DNA of 21,599 nt from a bacterium (GTDB lineage Bacteria; Bacteroidota; Ignavibacteria; Kapaibacteriales; UBA2268). Position numbers and translations under genes: made by a program. The number at the start of each line of letters is the position of its first letter. The stretch's first letter is position 1. Location of the stretch: NCBI GenBank assembly GCA_030426865.1, contig JAUHXN010000016.1, forward strand, positions 1-21,599. Direction: 5' to 3'. Positions 1-8,174 of the stretch are shown piece by piece. Under the pieces are notes generated by a model. The model saw nothing but the letters and a program-made list of their open reading frames with translations. It searched no databases and was not told where the DNA came from.

Positions 1-993
1 TATGAGGGAAAGTTTAATTCTTTGATAATCGACCTGAGAGATAATCCTGGTGGAGTTATGCAAGCTTCTTTGAGAATTCTTGAACTGTTTGTACCTGAAA
101 ATACATTACTTCTTACAACACGAGGCAAGTTAAAAGAAAACTCTCAAGAATATTACTCAAGAACTTCTCCTTTATATCCAGATATTAAAGTTGCTGTTAT
201 AATAAATGAAAATAGTGCATCTGCGAGCGAAATTGTTGCCGGGGCCTTCCAAGATACTGATAGGGGAGTAGTAGTTGGAAGAAAATCATTTGGAAAAGGA
301 CTTGTTCAACAAACATTACCTTTAGATGAGAATTCTAAGTTAAGAATGACAATAGCTAAATATTACACACCATCAGGACGATGTATTCAGAAATTAGATT
401 ATAATATTGAAAAGAATAAATACGATTTATCAACTTCTACTTTATTCAAAACAAAGAATGGAAGAACTGTTAATAAAGAAGATGGTATTAGTCCCGATAA
501 AAATGTGAATAAGAAAGATTACCCAGAAATCATTAATAATTTGATAAAGAGTGATATCATCTTTAATTTTGCAGTTATGCATACTGCTAAGTTTGAAAAA
601 AACATTGATGACTACAAGTTAAATGCAGATGAGTTCAGTACTTTTTTAAATTTTCTTGAAGAAGAAAAGAGATATTATAAATTTGATGAGTTAAAAACCA
701 TTCAGGAATTATCAAAAAGAAAATATAAAAAAATAATATCGTCTGAGTCTCAAGATAACTTAACAGTTCTGGAAAGCTCTTTAAAATCAGATATAAGAAA
801 TAGTATTCTAGACAATAAAGATCAAATAATTGATTTGATAAATGAAATGTCTACTTATATATTAAAAGGAAGAGAATATTCTTTCTTTGAAAGTATCGAG
901 ACGGACGAATACATAAATGAAGCATTGGAATCATTATCAGACAAATATGATAAGATATTAAAAGCTAATGTGTTAAATGACGATAAAAACTAA
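1..993 (+). CDS. C-terminal processing peptidase, S41 family (5' end cut off)
   Basis: Serine protease of the CtpA/Prc family, normally a periplasmic enzyme that cleaves proteins near their C termini. The reading frame is open from base 1, so the signal peptide, PDZ domain and start lie outside the window. The frame opens on the S41 core: IDLRDNPGG, then NENSASASEI, then SFGKGLVQ. By the Prc spacing (Ser, +25 Lys, +4 Gln) the nucleophile is the Ser codon at 220-222, followed by the Lys and Gln of GKGLVQ, so the catalytic dyad is intact. The GRTV...GISPD block after the core is usual for Bacteroidota members. The last ~190 residues form a charged, mostly helical tail. A 48-base gap separates it from the sigma factor gene. 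The TTG at 22 is internal and not a real start. Family assignment is secure; the substrate is unknown. Confidence 0.93.
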   Translation, partial: YEGKFNSLIIDLRDNPGGVMQASLRILELFVPENTLLLTTRGKLKENSQEYYSRTSPLYPDIKVAVIINENSASASEIVAGAFQDTDRGVVVGRKSFGKGLVQQTLPLDENSKLRMTIAKYYTPSGRCIQKLDYNIEKNKYDLSTSTLFKTKNGRTVNKEDGISPDKNVNKKDYPEIINNLIKSDIIFNFAVMHTAKFEKNIDDYKLNADEFSTFLNFLEEEKRYYKFDELKTIQELSKRKYKKIISSESQDNLTVLESSLKSDIRNSILDNKDQIIDLINEMSTYILKGREYSFFESIETDEYINEALESLSDKYDKILKANVLNDDKN

Positions 994-1041
994 AATAGTT
1001 TATTACAATAGAAAACAATTTAATTACTTAATTGAAGTAGT

Positions 1042-1905
1042 ATGAGAATAACCAAACAATATACGAATCGAGAATCACAATCGCTTGACAAGTACCTTCA
1101 AGAGATTGGGAAAGTCGATTTGATCACAGCTGAAGAAGAAATCGAATTAGCACAACTTATTAAAAAAGGTGGTATACCTGGTATGCGTGCTTTAGAAAAA
1201 ATGGTAAAAGCTAATCTTCGTTTCGTTGTATCAGTAGCTAAACAATACCAAAATCAGGGTTTATCATTAGGTGACTTAATAAATGAAGGCAACCTAGGTC
1301 TAATAAAAGCAGCGAAGCGTTTTGATGAAACACGTGGATTCAAATTTATTTCTTATGCTGTTTGGTGGATTAGACAATCGATACTTCAGGCATTAGCTGA
1401 ACAATCAAGAATAGTTAGACTCCCTCTTAATAGAGTAGGTGCCTTAAATAAAATTGGAAAAAAATTCTCTGAATTAGAACAGGAATTTGAGAGAGAACCA
1501 ACGGCTACTGAATTAGCAGATGAACTAGAAATGAGTATTTCTGAAATTACGGAAACTATCAAGATTTCTGGAAGACATTTATCCGTTGATGCTCCATTTG
1601 TACAAGGTGAAGACAATAGTCTATTAGATGTATTGCCAAATGAACAACAGCCACCACCAGATACTGATTTAATGCAAGAATCTTTAAGAACTGAGGTTAA
1701 GCAAGTGCTGACTACTCTTTCTGAAAGAGAAGCTGAAGTTATTAAACTTTACTTTGGTATAGATGGTAACAGTCTTACATTAGAAGAGATTGGAGAAAAG
1801 TTTAATTTGACAAGAGAACGGGTTAGACAAATAAAAGAAAAAGCAATTCGTAGACTTAGACATCAGTCAAGGTCTAAATCTCTAAGGGCCTTCTTAGGTC
1901 AATAG
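1042..1905 (+). CDS. rpoD: Primary (housekeeping) RNA polymerase sigma factor, sigma-70 family
   Basis: Vegetative sigma factor that directs RNA polymerase to most promoters. At 287 aa it lacks the N-terminal region 1.1 and the non-conserved region of the E. coli protein, as is usual for Bacteroidota. Region 1.2 covers about residues 13-45 (SLDKYLQEIG). Region 2 covers 53-125, including the DLINEGNLGLIKA core-binding and FKFISYAVWWIRQ -10-recognition stretches. Region 3 covers 128-200 and region 4 covers 222-278, with the helix-turn-helix LTLEEIGEKFNLTRERVRQI. All parts are intact, including the C-terminal SLRAFL. The ATG start gives the standard family N terminus (MRITKQ...NRES); no clear Shine-Dalgarno is visible before it. 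It lies 18 bases upstream of lipA. The alternative, a group 2 sigma, is less likely because the SLDKYLQEIG start and region 4 fit the primary factor. Confidence 0.95.
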   Translation: MRITKQYTNRESQSLDKYLQEIGKVDLITAEEEIELAQLIKKGGIPGMRALEKMVKANLRFVVSVAKQYQNQGLSLGDLINEGNLGLIKAAKRFDETRGFKFISYAVWWIRQSILQALAEQSRIVRLPLNRVGALNKIGKKFSELEQEFEREPTATELADELEMSISEITETIKISGRHLSVDAPFVQGEDNSLLDVLPNEQQPPPDTDLMQESLRTEVKQVLTTLSEREAEVIKLYFGIDGNSLTLEEIGEKFNLTRERVRQIKEKAIRRLRHQSRSKSLRAFLGQ

Positions 1906-1923
1906 AAAAAATTAAGGAAAGGT

Positions 1924-2868
1924 ATGCAGCATATAGATATTCCGGTACTTACAAAACCGAAGTTAGAAGATAAAGTTAAAATTCCTCAGTTTAAAAGTAA
2001 TAATAGAAATAATCCTGAGTTAAAAACAACGCGAGGCAAAAGACCAGAATGGTTAAAAGTCCAAGCTCCTGGCGGTGATAGTTTTGCTAATATAAAGAAA
2101 ATGATGAGATCTAAATCTCTTCATACTGTTTGTGAAGAAGCAAGATGTCCAAACATTGGCGAATGTTGGGGTAGTGGAACAGCAACTTTTATGATTCTTG
2201 GTGATACTTGTACTCGTGCATGTAGTTTTTGTGCAATTAAAACAGGTAGGCCTGGTACTTTAAATTGGCAAGAACCCAATGACGTTGCAAGATCAGTAAA
2301 AGAAATGCAATTAAAACATGCAGTGGTAACTTCTGTTAATAGAGATGAACTAAAAGATCAAGGCTCTACCCTTTGGGCTAAAACAATAGAAAGAATAAAA
2401 GAAGAAAACCCAACAACTACAGTTGAAGTATTGATTCCAGATTTTAAAGGTGATATGGAATGTCTTAAGAGAGTTACAGATGCGAAACCAGATGTTTTAA
2501 ATCATAATATAGAGACGGTACCACGTTTATATAGAATTGTAAGACCTCAAGCAAGGTATCAAAGATCTTTGGACTTATTAGAAGAAGCTAAACGACTAGG
2601 AATGCGTACTAAAACTGGTATTATGGTAGGTATCGGTGAAACCGATGAAGAAGTTTATGAGTTGATGAAAGATTTAGTCAAAATCAAAGTTAATGTATTT
2701 ACAATAGGCCAATATTTACAGCCCTCTGTTAAGCATTCACCTGTTGATAGATTTGTTCATCCAGATACATTTAAAAAATATAAAGAAGTAGGCGAGGAGA
2801 TGGGAATAGAATATGTAGAATCTGGCCCATTAGTTCGTTCTTCTTATCACGCCGAAAGACATGTCTGA
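1924..2868 (+). CDS. lipA: Lipoyl synthase
   Basis: Radical-SAM enzyme that inserts two sulfurs at C6 and C8 of the octanoyl group on lipoyl domains, making the cofactor of pyruvate and 2-oxoglutarate dehydrogenases and the glycine cleavage system. Both iron-sulfur clusters are readable: the auxiliary cluster C70-x4-C75-x5-C81 (CEEARCPNIGEC) and the radical-SAM cluster C96-x3-C100-x2-C103 (CTRACSFC). The C-terminal RSSY (305-308), whose serine ligates the auxiliary cluster, is present. At 314 aa it is slightly longer than average because of a ~35-residue basic N terminus. The start is supported by a purine-rich AAGGAAAGG at 1914-1922. It ends 8 bases inside the following metallo-hydrolase gene. 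No lipB is visible in the window. Confidence 0.96.
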   Translation: MQHIDIPVLTKPKLEDKVKIPQFKSNNRNNPELKTTRGKRPEWLKVQAPGGDSFANIKKMMRSKSLHTVCEEARCPNIGECWGSGTATFMILGDTCTRACSFCAIKTGRPGTLNWQEPNDVARSVKEMQLKHAVVTSVNRDELKDQGSTLWAKTIERIKEENPTTTVEVLIPDFKGDMECLKRVTDAKPDVLNHNIETVPRLYRIVRPQARYQRSLDLLEEAKRLGMRTKTGIMVGIGETDEEVYELMKDLVKIKVNVFTIGQYLQPSVKHSPVDRFVHPDTFKKYKEVGEEMGIEYVESGPLVRSSYHAERHV

Positions 2869-3649
2869 TGAGAAAAATTTTGAGTTAAAATTATTAGGTA
2901 CTGGGACTTCTACGGGAGTCCCTACTATTTCTTGTACTTGTGCTACCTGTGTTTCCACAGATCCTAAAGATAAACGACTTCGTTGTTCTGCACTAATAAC
3001 ATATAAAAATAAAAACATAATCATAGATACTGGTCCTGACTTTAGACAACAATATTTAAAATATGGGATAAATGGCTTAGATGCAGTTGTTTATACACAT
3101 CATCATTTTGACCATATTGGTGGTTTCGATGATATTAGAGGTATAAATTTCACATCGAAAAAAGCTCTCCCAATATATCTGAATACTGAAACTTTAGAAA
3201 ACCTATCTAGGATATTCTCTTATGCATTTCGTGATTACAATGAAACAGGTAATGGGATACCAATGGTTGATGTTAATATAATAACGGAAGGTGAAATCGA
3301 GATAAGTGGAATAAAGATAACTATTTTACCTTTATTACATGGGTCTTTAAAAGTGCTTGGTTTCAGAATTGGAAATATCGCTTATTGTACAGATACTAAT
3401 CATATTCCTGAAAACACACTAAAATTAATGAAAGGTTTAGATGTTTTAATACTAGATGGTTTAAGACCCAAAGTGCATAAAACTCATTTTAATTTAGATC
3501 AGGCAATCGAACAAGCAAGAATAATAGATTCTAAACAAACTTACCTAACGCATATAGCTCATCAAGTTATGCACTCGGAAATAGAACAAAAGTTACCAAA
3601 TGGTATAAACTTAGCTTATGATGGATTAACTATTAAGGGTAGAATATAA
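2861..3649 (+). CDS. MBL-fold metallo-hydrolase, PhnP-like
   Basis: Metallo-beta-lactamase-fold phosphodiesterase resembling PhnP (5-phospho-ribosyl 1,2-cyclic phosphate phosphodiesterase). The protein opens with LGTGTSTGVP, followed by a cysteine cluster C25-x-C27-x2-C30 and RCSAL, which in PhnP belongs to the structural zinc site. The di-metal motif H80-x-H82-x-D84-H85 is intact. A C-terminal region (THFNLDQAI, then YLTHIAHQVMH) supplies later histidines. It is cytoplasmic, with no signal peptide. It overlaps the lipA end by 8 bases and shares one base (TAATG) with the next gene, so the three are probably translated in sequence. No phosphonate (phn) genes are nearby, so the PhnP substrate should not be assumed; related proteins in Bacteroidota are commonly annotated only as MBL-fold hydrolases. 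Confidence 0.85.
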   Translation: MSDEKNFELKLLGTGTSTGVPTISCTCATCVSTDPKDKRLRCSALITYKNKNIIIDTGPDFRQQYLKYGINGLDAVVYTHHHFDHIGGFDDIRGINFTSKKALPIYLNTETLENLSRIFSYAFRDYNETGNGIPMVDVNIITEGEIEISGIKITILPLLHGSLKVLGFRIGNIAYCTDTNHIPENTLKLMKGLDVLILDGLRPKVHKTHFNLDQAIEQARIIDSKQTYLTHIAHQVMHSEIEQKLPNGINLAYDGLTIKGRI

Positions 3650-4059
3650 TGATTAAAATAAGTGTTGATTATTTAGGTGACCTCTATTGCAACGTGGTTC
3701 ATACGCCATCGGGTACTACATTTAAAACAAATGCACCTATCGATAATAAAGGAAAAGGAGATTATATTTCCCCAACAGATTTAGTTGCAGCATCTATAGC
3801 TTCATGTGTATCTACAATTATGGGTATTAAGGCACAGGAAAAAGGAATTGATATAAAAGGAATGAATATAACGGCTTCAAAAATAATGACTGAAGTACCG
3901 TTTAGAAGAATAGAAAAACTTATTTTAGATATTACTTTTCCACATAAACTTAATGAAGAAGATTTTAAACTATTGTCTAATGTTGTTAAGACTTGTCCTG
4001 TAACACGAAGTTTAACATCAGAAATAAATCTTGAATATAATTTCAATTTTGCTGAATAA
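3649..4059 (+). CDS. OsmC/Ohr-family protein, probable thiol peroxidase
   Basis: Small OsmC-fold protein of 136 aa, the usual family length. The two redox cysteines expected for organic-hydroperoxide reduction are present: C53 in the buried helix (ASIASCVSTIMG) and C116 in the motif TCPVTRSL. The SPTDLVAASIASC block is the family signature. It is cytoplasmic, and dimer formation is expected from the family. Its ATG overlaps the stop of the MBL hydrolase by one base (TAATG), so it is translationally coupled to it. It is closer to the general YhfA/OsmC-like group than to Ohr, so the electron donor and substrate are uncertain. A weak T-rich hairpin follows the stop codon. Confidence 0.88.
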   Translation: MIKISVDYLGDLYCNVVHTPSGTTFKTNAPIDNKGKGDYISPTDLVAASIASCVSTIMGIKAQEKGIDIKGMNITASKIMTEVPFRRIEKLILDITFPHKLNEEDFKLLSNVVKTCPVTRSLTSEINLEYNFNFAE

Positions 4060-4086
4060 GATTATCTAATCTGTTTTAGTTTTTTT
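4059..4086 (+). terminator. Weak candidate terminator after the osmC-like gene
   Basis: A 5-bp stem AGATT/AATCT with loop ATCT begins at the last base of the stop codon and is followed by a T-rich tract (GTTTTAGTTTTTTT). The stem is short and AT-rich, so it would be a poor terminator, but it stands where the lipA-MBL-osmC run ends and a 75-base gap begins. Confidence 0.3.
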
Positions 4087-4134
4087 ATATTTGTTACATA
4101 TTATAAAACCAATGTTAATATTTGGAATAGAATT

Positions 4135-4692
4135 ATGAAAACCAAAGAAGTATTAAGCTCAAATCAAACTATTGAAAAAACAATCGAAATTGCTGAAAAG
4201 CTAAGAGCTGAATTTATAGAGGCAACTATAGAATTTGTACCAAATTGGTATGAAAGCATAGTAAATAAATTTATACTTACGTTTCCTCCTGCTGCTGACA
4301 AACTAACTGCAGAGCATAAAAAGAGTATTAGAAATGAGTTGAGAGTACTACAAGATTCAATCCATATTGAGCTTACTAACATTCTAACTAGAGATCAGTA
4401 TTGGTGGCATTCTGGTGAAATAACAGATGTACCTCGTGAATTTTATAAAGATATAGATAATATTTTAGACTTCGATTTAAGAGTCATATTTGGTAAAGTT
4501 GGATTCATATTAGAAGACTATGGCTTTATAAAGAAAAATCACTTTGATGGAGATAAGGGATTTGTAGCTCATAAAGATGATAGTAATAGATATTATTTCG
4601 AATATGTTTACCCTATATATTGGTCTGACATGATGAAAAGAAGAATGGATAATTATTGGGAAAACTATAAATACTACTTGACAATCAAATAG
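4135..4692 (+). CDS. Hypothetical protein, soluble, not recognised
   Basis: I do not recognise this 185-aa protein. It has no signal peptide, transmembrane segment, cysteine or nucleotide-binding motif. The N-terminal half (about 1-95) looks helical and amphipathic, for example IEIAEKLRAEFIEA and EHKKSIRNELRVLQDS. The C-terminal half is rich in aromatic and charged residues (QYWWHSGEI, then YYFEYVYPIYW, then NYWENYKYY), suggesting a compact mixed fold. Codon use resembles the neighbours. It is preceded by a 75-base AT-rich gap and followed 30 bases later by the symporter gene, so it may have its own promoter or lead the symporter operon. There is no Shine-Dalgarno at the ATG. It is probably a lineage-specific protein; the length and clean frame support a real gene. 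Confidence 0.75.
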   Translation: MKTKEVLSSNQTIEKTIEIAEKLRAEFIEATIEFVPNWYESIVNKFILTFPPAADKLTAEHKKSIRNELRVLQDSIHIELTNILTRDQYWWHSGEITDVPREFYKDIDNILDFDLRVIFGKVGFILEDYGFIKKNHFDGDKGFVAHKDDSNRYYFEYVYPIYWSDMMKRRMDNYWENYKYYLTIK

Positions 4693-4722
4693 TAATTCAA
4701 TTAAATAAAATAAATTACAATA

Positions 4723-6216
4723 ATGAAGAAAGTTCCACTGCATGTCCAGATATTATTAGCTTTAATACTAGGAGCAGCATTTGGAGCTTTTTTTAGTGTT
4801 GACAAAAATAAACTAGAAATAACTTACAAGAAGAATTCTGACCAAGTAGAAGAGACTATAAAAGATTGGTCATCTTCTTATATCGCAATAGGTGATAGTA
4901 CCGTTTCTGCATTTAGTTCTAAAGATCAAATTGCAATAATAAATAAATTTAAACACTATTATAATTCATCTGAAAAGTCAATTAAACTAGTATTTGAAAA
5001 AGAAAATAGGAAATTAGTTTATTCGAATGTAATTGCAGTTAGAAAAGAACATACTTTAGCAACTTATATTAAACCCGTTGGGGATTTATTTATAAGACTA
5101 TTGAGCTTCCTTGCTATACCACTAGTTATATCTACACTAATTGTAGGTGCGGCTAGTTTATCGGATTTTAAAAAACTAGGTAGAATAGGCTTAAAAACAT
5201 TCTCTCTCTATATAGCTACTACCACTATAGCCATTACTATTGGGTTAGGATTAGCAAATTTAATTTCCCCTGGTACTAGAATTGATCCATCATCAAAAGA
5301 AAGGTTAATGTCTTCGTTTCAAGAAGAATCAGCAGAAAAGGCAGTTGAGACCCTTGATATAAGTATAGTTGATTTCTTTGTCGAGATAGTACCTAAAAAT
5401 CCATTTGATGCTATTAGCAATGGTAATATGTTACAAATCGTATTTCTAGCAGTGATATTTGGTATCACATTGACACTAATAGATAAAAAGAAAAGAGATA
5501 CAGTATTGGAATTTTTCGATGGTGTAAGTGATACCATGATTAAAATGGTTGATTTATTTATGCTCATTGCGCCTTATGGTGTTTTCGCATTAATTGCTGC
5601 TACTATAGCTGATTTTGGTTTTGAAATCCTTACTACTTTAATATGGTACATTGCAGCAGTTATACTAGGTCTGCTTATACAAACTTATATTGTTTACGGT
5701 TCAATGCTAAAATTTTTAGGTAGAAGTTCATTAAAAGACTTTTTTACTAATATAAGAAATGCTCAAGCCATTGGTTTTTCTACAAGTTCTAGCGCTGCTA
5801 CTTTACCGATTACACTTGACTGTGTTGAAAATAAAATGAAGACTAATAAGGATATTGCTGGATTCGTATTACCCTTAGGAGCTACAATAAATATGGATGG
5901 TACAGCTCTTTATCAAGGTGTTGCGGCCGTATTTATTGCACAGGTATATGGTTTCGATTTAACTATTGTAGAACAGTTAACTATTGTTATCACTGCTGTG
6001 CTTGCATCTATTGGCACAGCACCGGTACCCGGAGTTGGAATAATAATGTTAGTCATGATTTTAAATGCTATCAATATTCCTGCTCAAGGTATTGCATTAA
6101 TACTAGGTGTTGATAGAATTCTAGATATGATGAGAACTATAACTAATGTTACTGGTGATGCAGCTGTTGCTGTAACGGTTGCAAATACTGAAGAAAGATC
6201 AAATATAGTATCATGA
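4723..6216 (+). CDS. Dicarboxylate/amino acid:cation symporter (SDF/DAACS family) with a periplasmic insert
   Basis: Inner-membrane secondary transporter related to GltP/GltPh, which imports dicarboxylates or acidic amino acids with Na+ or H+. Family signatures are present: the hairpin-1 serine-rich loop STSSSAATLP (353-362), NMDGT (390-394), the hairpin-2 region IGTAPVPGVG, and a TM8 stretch in which D468, R471, T472, N475 and D479 match the GltPh substrate residues D394/R397/T398/N401/D405. The retained Arg favours aspartate or glutamate over neutral amino acids. At 497 aa it is longer than the ~410-430 aa norm. About 85 extra residues (27-112) sit between TM1 and the conserved YIKPVGDLF before TM2, predicted to be on the periplasmic side. 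Its stop overlaps the lptC-like start as ATGA. Confidence 0.92.
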   Translation: MKKVPLHVQILLALILGAAFGAFFSVDKNKLEITYKKNSDQVEETIKDWSSSYIAIGDSTVSAFSSKDQIAIINKFKHYYNSSEKSIKLVFEKENRKLVYSNVIAVRKEHTLATYIKPVGDLFIRLLSFLAIPLVISTLIVGAASLSDFKKLGRIGLKTFSLYIATTTIAITIGLGLANLISPGTRIDPSSKERLMSSFQEESAEKAVETLDISIVDFFVEIVPKNPFDAISNGNMLQIVFLAVIFGITLTLIDKKKRDTVLEFFDGVSDTMIKMVDLFMLIAPYGVFALIAATIADFGFEILTTLIWYIAAVILGLLIQTYIVYGSMLKFLGRSSLKDFFTNIRNAQAIGFSTSSSAATLPITLDCVENKMKTNKDIAGFVLPLGATINMDGTALYQGVAAVFIAQVYGFDLTIVEQLTIVITAVLASIGTAPVPGVGIIMLVMILNAINIPAQGIALILGVDRILDMMRTITNVTGDAAVAVTVANTEERSNIVS

Positions 6217-6746
6217 GGTTATTTATATTTATATGTTTAGTTTTATTATTTTCTTGTAGTGAAGATAAAAAGGAAGTAAAAACTATATTTGCGATTGATG
6301 AAGTTAAGGATAGTCCTGACCAAATTAGCTATGATTTTAGCGTATATTTTATGGATTCATCAATTGTAAAGGCCTATTTAAAAGCAGATAGAGCTAGAAT
6401 ATACGAAAAACAAAAAGAAACTAAATTAGATAGTCATGTTGTAGTAGATTTCTATTCTAAAGAAAATGGTAAAAAAGTCAGTAATCTTAGATCTGATAGT
6501 GTTACGATAGATGATGCAACTAAAAATATGATAGCAATGGGTAACGTTGTTGTTGTATCGGATAGTAATAAAACTACAGTAAGGACTTCTATTTTGGAAT
6601 GGCATAATGATACTAGAAAACTTACTTCTAATCAATATGTTAAAATAATATCACCTGATCAGGAAATAGAAGGAATAGGATTCGAATCGGATGAGACATT
6701 AAAGAATTACACAATTTATAAAGTGAAAGGAGTTAAGTATAAATGA
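6213..6746 (+). CDS. LptC-like lipoprotein, LPS export component
   Basis: Probable LptC, the bitopic or lipid-anchored periplasmic protein that receives lipopolysaccharide from the LptBFG transporter and passes it to LptA. The 177-aa protein begins with a lipoprotein signal peptide (hydrophobic MRLFIFICLVLLF) and lipobox LFSC, with the acylated cysteine at residue 15. The body is beta-rich with repeats typical of the OstA/LptC fold: YFMDSSIVKAYLKADRARIYE, DFYSKENGKKVSNLRSD, AMGNVVVVSD and LTSNQYVKI. Lipoprotein-type LptC is common in Bacteroidota, unlike the membrane-helix form in E. coli. It is coupled on both sides by ATGA overlaps, with the symporter upstream and tpiA downstream. Sequence conservation of the family is low, so the call rests on pattern and length. 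Confidence 0.75.
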   Translation: MRLFIFICLVLLFSCSEDKKEVKTIFAIDEVKDSPDQISYDFSVYFMDSSIVKAYLKADRARIYEKQKETKLDSHVVVDFYSKENGKKVSNLRSDSVTIDDATKNMIAMGNVVVVSDSNKTTVRTSILEWHNDTRKLTSNQYVKIISPDQEIEGIGFESDETLKNYTIYKVKGVKYK

Positions 6747-7492
6747 GTAAGTATTTAATTGCTGGGAATTGGAAAATGAATACCAATTTAGATGAAGCAA
6801 AAAAAATTACTGATGAGCTTCATGGTTATAAAGATTTTGACAGTGAAGTTGAAATGTTAATATGTCCACCATTTACACATATTGGCTTTTTATCTGAATT
6901 AGTTGATCTAAGTAGAGTGTCTTTAGGTGCACAAAATGTTCATTATGAACCCAAAGGTGCATATACAGGTGAGATTTCTAATGAAATGTTGTTGAGTGTT
7001 GGTTGTGAATATGTTATAATTGGTCATTCTGAAAGACGTTCATACTTTAATGAAACCAATGAATTAATAAATAAGAAAGTTGTTAATTCATTAAATGCTG
7101 GTCTAAGGGTAATACTTTGTATTGGGGAGACCTTAGAAGATAGGGAAAGTGGAAATACTAATAAAGTTTTAGAAGAGCAATTAACAAAAGGTTTATTAGG
7201 TGTAGAAGAAACTATAAATTTAAAAATAGCATATGAACCAGTATGGGCCATTGGAACTGGTAAAACTGCTACTTCAGAACAAATCTCTGAAACCCACAAG
7301 TTCATTTCCAATTTTCTTAATCTCAGATTTGGAGACAATATAATAAAGATATTGTACGGTGGAAGTATGAATGCTGAAAATGCTAAAGATATACTTTCAA
7401 TTTCAAATGTTAATGGAGGTTTAATTGGCGGGGCTTCCTTGAAGCCAGAGAGTTTTCTTTCTATTTATAATTCAGCGATTGAACTCTGCTAA
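6743..7492 (+). CDS. tpiA: Triosephosphate isomerase
   Basis: Glycolytic and gluconeogenic enzyme interconverting dihydroxyacetone phosphate and glyceraldehyde 3-phosphate; a cytoplasmic TIM-barrel dimer. All catalytic elements are present: N9 and K11 in AGNWKMN, the electrophile H95 in IIGHSERR, and the base E165 in AYEPVWAIGTG, followed by the mobile loop 6. The phosphate-gripping YGGS and GGASL stretches are also present. At 249 aa it has the standard length. Its start overlaps the lptC-like stop (ATGA) and its own stop overlaps the next start by one base (TAATG), so the group is probably one transcript and translationally coupled. Confidence 0.97.
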   Translation: MSKYLIAGNWKMNTNLDEAKKITDELHGYKDFDSEVEMLICPPFTHIGFLSELVDLSRVSLGAQNVHYEPKGAYTGEISNEMLLSVGCEYVIIGHSERRSYFNETNELINKKVVNSLNAGLRVILCIGETLEDRESGNTNKVLEEQLTKGLLGVEETINLKIAYEPVWAIGTGKTATSEQISETHKFISNFLNLRFGDNIIKILYGGSMNAENAKDILSISNVNGGLIGGASLKPESFLSIYNSAIELC

Positions 7493-8082
7493 TGTTGTTC
7501 AGCATACCTAATATTATTTCATATTTTAGAATATTGGTAGCTCCATTTTTCTTATTTTTCTTTATATCAGAAAATAGAACATTAATTATTATATCAATAA
7601 TACTCTTTGTGTTAGGTGCTTTCAGTGATTGGTTAGACGGTTGGTATGCACGGAAATTTAACCAATCCTCAAAGTGGGGTATATTTATAGATCCCTTAGC
7701 GGATAAAATACTTAACTCTACTGCATTTTTAGCTTTTGTATTCGAAGGAATTATTCCTTTTTGGATGGTACTAATTATTATTCTTCGTGACTCATTTATG
7801 ACATTTCTTCGATTATTTGCTGACTCCCATAAATTACCTATTAGAACTAAAAATATTGCTAAAATAAAAACGGTTTTACAATTCATATTAATTATCTATG
7901 TTATTTCGGTATATTTTACTAGTTTGTTACTAAATGATGCAACAATACTTGAATTAGTAACAAAAAGTTATATTTATTATTCAATGCTATTTTTGACTTT
8001 ATTCACCGTCTGGACAGTATTCGACTATATAAAAGACAATAAAAAAGTAGTTCAAATACTTTTTGGGTATGAAAAAAAATAG
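7492..8082 (+). CDS. pgsA: CDP-alcohol phosphatidyltransferase, probably CDP-diacylglycerol-glycerol-3-phosphate 3-phosphatidyltransferase
   Basis: Integral membrane enzyme transferring a phosphatidyl group from CDP-diacylglycerol to an alcohol, most likely glycerol 3-phosphate in phosphatidylglycerol synthesis. The complete family motif D46-x2-D49-G50-x2-A53-R54-x8-G63-x3-D67-x3-D71 is visible, supplying the metal-binding aspartates. The N terminus LFSIPNIISYFRILVAP matches the PgsA form (PN-x2-S/T-x2-R), and several hydrophobic helices follow (about 14-44, 72-98, 124-144, 160-178). At 196 aa it has the usual length. It shares one base with the tpiA stop. The alcohol acceptor is inferred; phosphatidylserine or cardiolipin synthase relatives share the motif but usually differ at the N terminus. 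Confidence 0.87.
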   Translation: MLFSIPNIISYFRILVAPFFLFFFISENRTLIIISIILFVLGAFSDWLDGWYARKFNQSSKWGIFIDPLADKILNSTAFLAFVFEGIIPFWMVLIIILRDSFMTFLRLFADSHKLPIRTKNIAKIKTVLQFILIIYVISVYFTSLLLNDATILELVTKSYIYYSMLFLTLFTVWTVFDYIKDNKKVVQILFGYEKK

Positions 8083-8174
8083 TTATAAAAATGTAAAAAT
8101 AGTAACATTTTAGGTAAAAAATTGATAAAAAATGCTAAAACAACGATTTATTAGACGTTATGGCAACTTTTTTT

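Noticed and set aside
4090..4124. TTTG and TAATATTTG before the hypothetical gene at 4135 as a promoter
   Set aside because: The second box needs a three-base gap instead of TAnnTTTG and the spacing is 22-23 bases; too loose to list as a feature.
6675..6690. TTCGAATC resembling a tRNA T-loop
   Set aside because: It lies within the lptC-like coding frame and has no acceptor stem, anticodon arm or CCA context.
7461..7886. 141-residue frame on the minus strand, the longest antisense frame in the window
   Set aside because: It is antisense to the end of tpiA and to pgsA, whose motifs are complete on the plus strand; the antisense protein has no recognisable domain, and there is no sign of minus-strand promoters or terminators for it. 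Other minus-strand frames were dismissed for the same reason.
8088..8111. Inverted repeat AAAATGT...ACATTTT shortly after pgsA as a terminator
   Set aside because: The 7-bp stem has almost no GC, a 10-base loop and no following T tract; in DNA this AT-rich such repeats are expected by chance.
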